This document shows positions 20,626-28,826 of a DNA stretch of 64,000 nucleotides, in pieces. Under the pieces are notes generated by a model. It ran no database searches, had not been told where the DNA came from, and saw nothing but the letters and a program-made list of their open reading frames with translations. Numbering within the stretch: position 1 is the first letter of the stretch; every line of letters starts with the position of its first letter. Origin of the DNA: Pythium myriotylum (taxonomy: Eukaryota; Oomycota; Peronosporomycetes; Pythiales; Pythiaceae); NCBI GenBank assembly GCA_023091665.1, contig JALJCQ010000015.1:744001-808000 (forward strand), in the 5' to 3' direction. Both the position numbers and the translations under genes were made by a program.

Positions 20626-20940
20626 ATGGGGAAGCGGAAAACTCGTGAACCCGAGAACCCTTTCCAATACGATACTGAGTGCTTGACTCAGAACTTCGAA
20701 AAGCTTGATAAGCTCCGTCACGACCTTTGGCTCACGACGGTTAAGCAACAGAAACTCGTGAAGTTAATTCGTGACGAGATCCCTGACTCGTTCGATCACG
20801 AGACTCGGAACCTGTTGCAGTCGACCACGAACTTGCTCTTGCACCACATCGACAGGACGCAAACGGTTGTTTCAAGCACTTTCGATCACTCCATTCACCT
20901 CTTCAACAAGAACAAGAAGAAGAAGAAGACCAAGAACTAG
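20626..20940 (+). CDS. Small unrecognised ORF between 5' LTR and gag
   Basis: A 104-residue frame inside the retrotransposon, upstream of gag. It starts at MGKRKTREPENPF and ends in a very basic tail (KNKKKKKTKN). The middle is Leu-, His- and Asp-rich with heptad-like spacing (LDKLRHDLW, LVKLIRDEI, LLQSTTNLLLHHI), suggesting an alpha-helical coiled coil. I do not recognise the family. Ty3/gypsy elements rarely have a leader ORF, so it may be an accessory protein or captured sequence. The clean frame and biased composition argue against chance, but coding is unproven. Confidence 0.45.
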   Translation: MGKRKTREPENPFQYDTECLTQNFEKLDKLRHDLWLTTVKQQKLVKLIRDEIPDSFDHETRNLLQSTTNLLLHHIDRTQTVVSSTFDHSIHLFNKNKKKKKTKN

Positions 20941-21065
20941 ATTTTAGTTTAGGTTTTTCAAAATTTAGTTTTCTTCAACTTTAGCCTTCATTTTAGGTTA
21001 GTTAAAGTAGAGTAGAATCAAGTCAGAAGTAAGCAAGTGAACACGCAAGTGGAGTCCAACTTCTC

Positions 21066-21659
21066 ATGTCCGGACGTCGATCCCGAGAAGTTGAGCGTGA
21101 GTCACCGAACTTACGTCCCCGTCAACAAAGTCGATCGAACGACACTCCAGACGTTGAGCGTGCACGTTCTGCATCACGCCCACGCCCGGCCGCTGCACAA
21201 GAAGAGATGGATCAGCCAGAAGTACCTCAGGCTGTGCCACCGCAGGCCGCACCAGCCGCAGCTGCGCAACCAGCTGCTGCCCCGTCCATGGACCCGGCTC
21301 TCTTCTACCAGTTTATGATGATGATGCAGCAGAACAATGTGCAATCGCAAGCAAGTATGCAAGCGTTTATGCAACAGTCGCAAGCACAATTCATGCAGAT
21401 GCTGAACCTTCAAGGGCCATCGCGCAAGAAGGAACCGCCAGGGTATGAAGGCAAGCAGAATGAAGACGTCGAATTATGGATATTCAACACGGAGGATTAC
21501 TATGCGTTCAAGCGCGCGATAATGGAAGCCGACTCTTCTGCATTCGTTGAAGAGATTACAGGAAACCTCGGCAAGTCTGTACAGAATTGGGTACGGACGA
21601 CTTTTACCGCAGAATGGCGTAAACAAGACGTGGGAACGTTTCAAGGAGAAGCTGCGTAA
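21066..21659 (+). pseudogene. gag: Retrotransposon gag, N-terminal part before a frameshift
   Basis: A 197-codon frame with an N-terminal Arg/Ser-rich stretch, a Pro/Ala/Gln-rich spacer, a Met/Gln-rich segment (FMMMMQQNNVQSQ) and then the start of the retrotransposon Gag domain (WIFNTEDYYAFK, LGKSVQNWVR). Homology to Gag leaves this frame at about 21600-21625 and continues in the frame of the pol ORF (+1). The switch is inside the Gag domain, not at a gag-pol boundary, so an indel is more likely than programmed frameshifting. Confidence 0.8.
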
Positions 21660-24600
21660 GCGCTTCAAGCCTGTTGATTTCGAGTACAACCTCCGTGAGC
21701 GAATGTTTGAACTCAAGCAAACTGCTTCGATTCACGATTACGTGACGAAGTTCCAGGACTTGCTTTCGCAAGCGCAACAGCGGATCGAGGATCTTGATCA
21801 GCGCTTTTACTTCCAGAACGGTCTACGCGCAGAGACGTGCGCCAAGATCAAGGAGGAAAGTCCAAAGAATCTCGATGATACGATCGAGATTGCCACGAAC
21901 TTCGAGTTCGCACACTATTCCGGGAAATCTGCCAGACTACAAGGGCAGAAGTCTTCCAAGCCGAATCACGACACGGCCGCAGTCATGACCAAGTCGAAGA
22001 AAGGCAAGAAAAGTCATAAGTCCCAAGACGACAAGAAGGGTGATGACTGGAAGAAGAATGCAACATGTCACGCTTGCAAGAAAAAGGGCCACATTTCTCC
22101 TGAATGTCCCGATAAGAAGAAGGAAGCCAACAACTACATCAGTGGCGCCTTCTATGCGATTCTTGAAGTACAAGCACTCGCGTATGACAAGCCGGAAAAG
22201 AAGAAGAATGTATCTATCTTCATTGATAATGGTTGTAGTCTAAACGGCATCTCGGAAGATTTGGCACAATCATTGAACCTCAAAGTGCACGAAGACAAAC
22301 AAGACACCATGGAAGTTGATCTTGGATTTGGTCAGAAGGTGCATCGACCCCGTCGCACTGCTGAAATGAATCTTGAGGTTCCTGGTTTCCCTGCCATGAA
22401 GTCTAAGTTCCAGGTCATGCCGATCCCTGAGGACAAAGACGTGATTCTCGGTATGATTTGGCTCCGTGAGCAAAACCCCGAGATTGACTGGAAAACTCTC
22501 CAACTGTCGCCTCGCACTCAAGCTGCGCCAGACCCACCACTACGTCTTCGTACACCAACGGTGCGCCCTGCTCGCTTTGTTGCGAATCGCCGTCGAGCGA
22601 GACAGACTCAGACCCGTGAGATCTTCAACTTTTATCGTCAACACGGTCACAATGGAGAATTCGGTCAGACCAAGTTCATCTCCATGAAGAAACTTGCCAA
22701 AGAGTTGCGCAAGGGAGATGTCGAGTGCGTGTTTATGGTGAATCCACACGACTCGGAAAAGGCTGCTAGGTATATGCAGCAAGGGTGGGACGCTTTGAAG
22801 GATAACCCAGCATATGATGTGCTGTGGAAGCGTCGTGATACAGTGTTTCGAACTGAACTACCGAACACTGTTCCGCCTGTTCGGGAGGGTATTGAACATG
22901 TCATCGAACTCAAGCCCGGTACGAAACCTATTCACGTTCCTCAGTGGCGCCAGAGCCCTGAGCAACGCAAGGTGATTCAAGAATGGACGAAGGAAATGGT
23001 CAAAGCCAATATCATTAGACCAAGTACATCTCCTTTCTCGGCACCAACCTTTTGTGTGAAGAAGCCTGTTGGTTGGCGAATAGTCCACGACTTTCGTCTG
23101 TTGAACCACAACACAGTGTTGCCTGCTATTCCAATGCCACGCAAAGAAGATACCTTTGACGCCATGACTGGTAGTTACTGGTTTTCGTGCCAGGTAAAAC
23201 TCAGAGAACAAGATATACCATTCACGGCGTTTTCAACGCCTGATGGGTTGTTTGAGTATTTGGTAACTCCAATGGGACTCAGCGGGAGTCCAGGCACCTT
23301 CAACCGTCTTCTTCAACGTGTCTTCAGCGACTTGCGCGATTGCATGCGCATCTACTTCGACGACATCTATGTCTTCACGAAAAGCACGGACATCAACGAG
23401 CACCTCGAGGCTCTCGATCGTGTTCTTCAACGATGTGAAGATCAACAGCTGTACATCAAACTGTCGAAGTGTCAGTTCTGTGTTCCTGAGATTCCTTGTC
23501 TCGGTGACTTTGTCGGTCGCAACGGTGTGCGTATGGACCTGGACAAGATCAAGATCATCAAGGACTGGCCCGTTCCAAAGACGAAGAAGCAGATGGAGAG
23601 CTTTCTAGGTACTACTGTGTACGTCTCTCGTTTCTGCCCGGACTTTGCACAGTTTGCGGGTCCACTTCATGAGTGTATCAAGGGGAAGAAATCCAGTGAG
23701 GCAATCCAACTCTCTGACCATCAACTGGCGTGCTTCGAGCAACTCAAGCAGCGCCTGTCTTCACCACCTGTTTTGAAACTACCGGACTTCTCGAAGCTTT
23801 TCGGAATCCGGATGGATGCGTCCAACTTCGCCATTGGGGGAGTCTTGTTTCAAAAGGAGGGAGAGCTAGAGTATCCCATCGCATACACAGGACGAAAAAT
23901 GAAGTCTGCTGAACTCAACTACCCTGTTCGTGAACAAGAACTTCTCGCGATCATGCACGCGCTAAAGGTGTGGCGTGTGTACCTTCTCGATCATCCATTT
24001 GTTGTGGAAACGGATCACAAGAGTATAGAGACGATCTTGACACAGAAGACAACGAAGAGAAGAGTTGCACGTTGGTTCAACGAACTTGCTGAGTTTCACC
24101 CTCAGTTCAAGTGGATTCCAGGACACACGAATCACGTCGCTGACGCGTTATCCCGGAACCTGGGCTTTGAGCACAAGGCTGCTCAAGTTAGTCTACAAGA
24201 TCTTCTTGATGCAGCAGCAAGCCGCGAGATTGTAGCAACTATTGAAGCGAGCCCCGTCTCAGTCAAAGAGTCGGTGAAGAAGCTGTACAAGTCAGATCAA
24301 CGAACACGAGACATTCTGGAAAAGATGGCTGATGGTGTGCAAGTACCAAAGCACTCGGTCGTCGACGGACTCCTTTACTATCAAACAATGGAGGACGAAC
24401 ATCCCAGACTTGTGATTCCTGACAACGAAGATCTGAAGAATCGTGTAATCTATGAGAATCACGATGTTTTGACCGCTGGTCATCCTGGTTACTACAAGAC
24501 GTATCTTGCAGTCCAGAAGAAGTACTATTGGCTGCGCATGACCAAGTACATCCAGCGTTACGTGAACACTTGTGAGATGTGTCAGCGTAACAAAGCCAGG

Positions 24601-25764
24601 CAATTTAAACCGCCAGGTCTCCTCAATCCACTCAGTATTCCATCGGGAAGATGGGTTGAGATTTCCATGGACTTTCTGGTATCCTTACCAAAGACCAAGG
24701 AAGATGATGATGCAATCATGGTAATTGTCGATCGTCTGACGAAACGTGCCAAGTTCATCGCAACTAAGACGACTGCATCAGCGGAGGGCACCGCGAGTCT
24801 TTTCATGAAGCACTACGTGAAAGATCATGGTATCCCCAAGACCATTGTGTCGGATCGTGACTCTAAGTTCACATCCAAGTTTTGGACCTCAGTGACATCG
24901 ATCCTGAAGTCTCAGCACAATCTCTCATCAGCGTTCCGTCCCCAAACAGATGGACAGACAGAACGGACGAATCGTTTCGTCGAGGATTATCTCCGAGGAG
25001 TTGTGAATCCAGCAAAGAATGACTGGAGTGAATATTTGCACTTAGCAGAGTTTGCGTATAACCGCAGAGTGCATTCTTCGATCGGTATGTCACCTTTCGA
25101 AGCTGATCTTGGCTATGTTCCATACATGCCGGATGATGTTGCAGCTGATCCAGAGTTCACTAAGTTGAGCAAGACAGCAAAAGAGTTTCTCTTGCAACAA
25201 GAAGTCTTTCTTCGGAAAGCACAAGACGCTATGAGTGAAGCGCAAGAACGTATGAAGTCGTACTACGACAGGAACCGCAAGCACCAAGAGTTTGAGATCG
25301 GTCAACTCGTATTGCTTGACGGTAAGAATCTGGACATCCGCCACAAGGGCTTCGCATCGACAAGCAAGTTGGCACCAAGATTTGTTGGACCCTACCCCAT
25401 CGTGAAGAAAGTCCACCATGATTCATACGAGATCGCTATGTCGAAGGATCTTCTAATCCATCCTGTATTTCACACTTCACGGTTGAAGCTGTATCAGAAG
25501 GACGACAGGCGACATCAGCAAGCTGCTAAGGTTTTACTTGCAGACGGAACAGAAGGACAACTGGTCCAAGCAGTCATTGGAGACTGCAGACGTCAAGGTA
25601 AACAGCAGTACAAGATCCATTGGCTTGGAGAAACCGTGAGACAAGCCACTTGGGAACCCATTGAGAACTTCAAGCAAATTCCAGGGCTGATCGCCGAGTA
25701 CTGGAGGAACAAGAAGGGAAGTCTTCTCTCGAAGGGAGGTCATGTGACAGAGTCCTTACAATAG
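21620..25764 (+). pseudogene. pol: Retrotransposon gag C-terminus plus pol polyprotein, defective
   Basis: The frame is open from 21547; Gag homology starts about 21620. In order it has the end of Gag (RFKEKLRKRF), a CCHC knuckle CHACKKKGHISPEC, an aspartic protease (FIDNGCS, where families usually have D-S/T-G), reverse transcriptase, RNase H (RMDAS, REQEL, ETDHKS, VADALSR), an integrase with an HHCC zinc domain (CEMCQRNK) and a DDE core (DFLVSL, VSDRDSKFT, TDGQTERTNRF), and a C-terminal chromodomain-like module (QYKIHWLGE, ATWEPIENF). The RT keeps YFDD but lacks the segment with motif A and the first catalytic Asp: WFS is followed almost directly by QVKLREQDIPFTAF, an in-frame loss of about 8-10 residues. 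The stop codon lies 22 bp inside LTR2. The protein is probably inactive. Confidence 0.88.
25731..25739 (+). promoter_or_regulatory. Polypurine tract
   Basis: The purine run GAAGGGAGG lies 3 bp before LTR2, the expected place for the plus-strand primer. It is copied before LTR3 at 26241-26249. Confidence 0.6.
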
Positions 25765-26152
25765 ACTCTGCCTCTCTACACTATACTGAGCGCGAGATAA
25801 ATCCAGCATAGCCGGACAAGACTGCTCTTGTCCGGAGCCCCAACTATAACACGGAGGGATGACCTCAGTAATCCCATACAAACAGTAGGATAAGTTTGGC
25901 TAAGAACATCTCGTGTCCTGACTCGTACACGGAGTCTAGACCAAAGATCCAGTATAGTTTATTCAAGATTAGTTAGGAGAGACGACGTAAACCATATGGG
26001 TGGCTCAGACAGTAAGGCTCGGGAGGTTTGAATCCCGGGCCCATTCAATATCACTCCACAACTTGCCATCGAGCAATCAAGTCTAGCCTTCTTCGCCCCA
26101 ACTAGCCTCGGCTTCGGTCTTCCCCGCTCAGTGTCGCCCCGCTTCTGTGACA
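25743..26152 (+). repeat. Middle LTR (LTR2)
   Basis: 410 bp, same ends as LTR1 and identical to LTR3 as far as I can read. It serves as 3' LTR of the long element and 5' LTR of the deleted one. Confidence 0.95.
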
Positions 26153-26252
26153 TAGTAGCGCTCGTCGGTCCCCTTCCTCGCCAAGCTCGGTTTGCTGGAG
26201 TGGCCACATACTGGAGGAACAAGAAGGGAAGTCTTCTCTCGAAGGGAGGTCA
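26153..26252 (+). mobile_element. Deleted internal region (100 bp) between LTR2 and LTR3
   Basis: The first 58 bp equal 20226-20283 (5' end of the internal region) and the last 42 bp equal 25701-25742 (3' end). The two parts meet at a shared TA dinucleotide. About 5.4 kb of internal sequence is missing. Confidence 0.95.
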
Positions 26253-26662
26253 TGTGACAGAGTCCTTACAATAGACTCTGCCTCTCTACACTATACTGAG
26301 CGCGAGATAAATCCAGCATAGCCGGACAAGACTGCTCTTGTCCGGAGCCCCAACTATAACACGGAGGGATGACCTCAGTAATCCCATACAAACAGTAGGA
26401 TAAGTTTGGCTAAGAACATCTCGTGTCCTGACTCGTACACGGAGTCTAGACCAAAGATCCAGTATAGTTTATTCAAGATTAGTTAGGAGAGACGACGTAA
26501 ACCATATGGGTGGCTCAGACAGTAAGGCTCGGGAGGTTTGAATCCCGGGCCCATTCAATATCACTCCACAACTTGCCATCGAGCAATCAAGTCTAGCCTT
26601 CTTCGCCCCAACTAGCCTCGGCTTCGGTCTTCCCCGCTCAGTGTCGCCCCGCTTCTGTGACA
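26253..26662 (+). repeat. 3' LTR (LTR3)
   Basis: 410 bp, identical to LTR2. It ends directly before the right ACCGA duplication and lies 10 bp from the next gene's ATG. Confidence 0.95.
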
Positions 26663-26667
26663 ACCGA
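26663..26667 (+). repeat. Target-site duplication, right (ACCGA)
   Basis: Matches 19811-19815. Five further bases (AGACA) lead to the ATG of the GIY-YIG gene. Confidence 0.9.
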
Positions 26668-26672
26668 AGACA

Positions 26673-27748
26673 ATGCCGCCGAAGTCGTTTGTCAAGAAGT
26701 CGGGCTCTAGAGGCAAGCCGTCGGTCTCGACAGCAAAGGCGCGAGCCCCGAAGAAATTCTCGAAAGCTATTCGCGCAACCAAACCCAAGCGGGAATCCAA
26801 AACGCGGAACTATACGTCGAAGTACCGATATGTGCAGGCGAAGACGTTTGCTCGCCCAAGAGCAAATCGCAAGACCCATAAAGTCGTGGTCAAGGAGTAC
26901 GTGTGCACGACATCCAGTTCGGGAGACACGGTGACGATATACGTTCTCGCCCTGACAAATGGCAAGTTCTACGTCGGGAAGACGTCGAGACCAAATGTTG
27001 AAGAGCGGTTGCTCGAGCACAAACAAGGTCATGGCTCCGCTTGGACAAAGCTCCATCCGCCTTTGCACGTGCTGGAGATTCACCGAAACGCTGATCCATT
27101 CGATGAGGACAAGATTACGAAGAAGTGCATGCTCAAATACGGCATTGCGAACGTCCGCGGAGGGAGGTGGAGTTACTGCAGACAGAAGTCGATGCCGTCT
27201 CGCAACAACTACGCGGTAGCACTGACCAATGCTTCATCTGCGGAGGCAGCGGTCACTTCGCAGCCAAGTGCCCAAGAGATTCGCAAGAGGTGGAAGAACA
27301 CGGGCCCGACATTGAGATGCCAGTCGAATGTTATCGGTGTGGACGTGAAGGCCACGACACCGAATCGTGCTACGCGAAGTCCCACTCCAACGGTGCCAAC
27401 TGGTGTCTTCGCTGCGGTCGAGAAGGCCACGAAGAACCCTCTTGCTATGCCAAGTCTCATGTTGTCTTGGGCGAGATTATCGACTCAGAAGGTGAATCTT
27501 CCGAGGAGGACGAGGTCGATGAAGACGACACCAACGACGACAAACCTTCCCTCGGAGACGAGTGCCAGCGTTGCGGGCGCAGAGGGCACACTAAGCAGTC
27601 GTGCTATGCAAAGAGTCACGCTAACGGATCCAACTGGTGTCTTCGATGTGGTCGTGAAGGCCACACCATGGAGTCATGCTACGCGAAGACCCGCGCCACA
27701 GGGGGGCTCATTGACACCGTCGAGGCAACCAACACAAACCGCAAGTGA
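26673..27748 (+). pseudogene. GIY-YIG domain plus CCHC zinc-knuckle protein, frameshifted
   Basis: The first part (frame of 26673) has a basic N-terminus of about 85 residues, then a GIY-YIG nuclease-like fold: TIYVLALTNGKFYVGKT, EERLLEHKQGHGSAWT and DEDKITKKCMLKYGI. At about 27155-27185, in a G-rich stretch, homology moves to another frame (ending 27748). That frame carries five CCHC knuckles: CFICGGSGHFAAKC, CYRCGREGHDTESC, CLRCGREGHEEPSC, CQRCGRRGHTKQSC and CLRCGREGHTMESC, with an acidic spacer. No intron of plausible size reconciles the frames. The intact protein would be a nucleic-acid-binding, possibly DNA-nicking, protein. The retrotransposon sits in its 5' leader. A sequencing error or programmed frameshift are alternatives to a pseudogene. 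Confidence 0.75.
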
Positions 27749-27877
27749 CATTCCGGTGCTGGTAAATGCACTATTGCGTGATCAGGTGAATTGACTATTG
27801 AGTGACATAAATGGTTGGGCTGTTGTGTGAGATAGGCATGTAATGAGAAGTCGATGTTTGAAAGAGACAGAGCAACT

Positions 27878-27994
27878 GAGTTCCTCAAAGTCTGAGTCTC
27901 ATGTCGAGTCATCCCCACTCGACGAGGTCCACAAGATGTGCGTCTTGCACTCCGCGTCTTCACAGCGTAGCACATCTCGTCCTCAGCGTTGCGA
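27878..27994 (+). repeat. Diverged repeat, right copy
   Basis: Counterpart of 19613-19731, same orientation. It lies about 130 bp after the zinc-knuckle frame and leads into the degenerate zinc-knuckle remnant. The pair suggests an old tandem duplication of a zinc-knuckle gene unit. Confidence 0.7.
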
Positions 27995-28019
27995 GAATTC
28001 CATACTTCGCAGAAATCCA

Positions 28020-28615
28020 AAGCGAAACACTTTCAAGTGTCGATGGTGAATGCACAAGGGAGGGGCTGGACTTCCAGCGACAAGGTTGGGACACTCGAGA
28101 TTGCCCCGAAATTAAGCAGCTGCTCGCGAAGGCACACGAGGTAGGGAGCAGAGTGAGCGGTTGAATCTCCTTCGCCTCCCCAGCACTATCTTCCCCGTCA
28201 TGAGCTGCATCTTGGTTTCGGAACCATCTTTGTGAGTTCAGCTGGTAGGTGTGACAGCCCCACTGAAGATTGTTGCTACGCTACGGCCCACGCTGTCCAG
28301 AGTCCCCATTTGCCAATACCATCCCCGTGTCGACAGTGTGGTCGGCAAACTCACGACGAGGACTCATGCTATGCTTCGATCCATGTAAACGGGTCGAACT
28401 GGTGTCTGCGATGTGGACGCGAGGGTCACTTCAAAGATCTGTGCTACACCAGGTCCCACGTGACGCAGCGAGGCGGTTTCGGACTCGCACAGCGATCGTG
28501 TACTTCGTACGTTGTGGGCGAGACTCCCACACTGAGGCCGACTGCTACGCACGCACGCACGCGTCGGGCTACGCGATACCGCACGGGCAACATGGGGTCT
28601 TTCTTCGCGTGGTGA
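28020..28615 (+). pseudogene. Degenerate zinc-knuckle gene remnant
   Basis: Fragments in different frames resemble the neighbour's C-terminus: CRQCGRQTHDEDSCYAS followed by NGSNWCLRCGREGHFKDLC at 28325-28455, and weaker C-x2-C..DTRDC-like pieces at 28040-28110 and 28500-28560. Stops and frame changes separate them, so it is a decayed paralogue without the GIY-YIG part. Confidence 0.65.
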
Positions 28616-28826
28616 GCTCTGGATGACACCTCCGATAGATGGCTACATTTCTATACAAGAGCACTAAGTCGCGTAAAATTCCTATATAAGAGCATGAAGT
28701 TTACCAACATTCCACGAACTGAAGTGTCAAAACACGGTTGAGCTCCTCATCATCGAGTTGGCCCTCGTGTGTCAAGAACAGCGTCATCTCATCTTCGTCT
28801 CTCTTTTCTCTCGCTCTTCTCTCGCC

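Larger units (their letters stand above)
19816..26662 (+). mobile_element. Ty3/gypsy (chromodomain) LTR retrotransposon with three LTRs
   Basis: The element runs from LTR1 through gag-pol to LTR2, then a 100-bp deleted internal region and LTR3, all between one pair of ACCGA duplications. The order protease, reverse transcriptase, RNase H, integrase, chromodomain is that of Ty3/gypsy chromoviruses. LTR1 differs from LTR2 and LTR3 at two positions in 410; LTR2 and LTR3 read identical. I could not find a canonical TGG-starting primer-binding site after LTR1. Integration is therefore recent, but the coding region has several lesions. Confidence 0.95.

Noticed and set aside
21600..21660. Programmed +1 frameshift linking gag and pol
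   Set aside because: The frame change falls within the Gag domain itself rather than after nucleocapsid, which argues for an indel.
26153..26252. A second independent retrotransposon between LTR2 and LTR3
   Set aside because: The segment is just 58 bp of the 5' and 42 bp of the 3' internal ends of the same element, with no duplication of target DNA around it.
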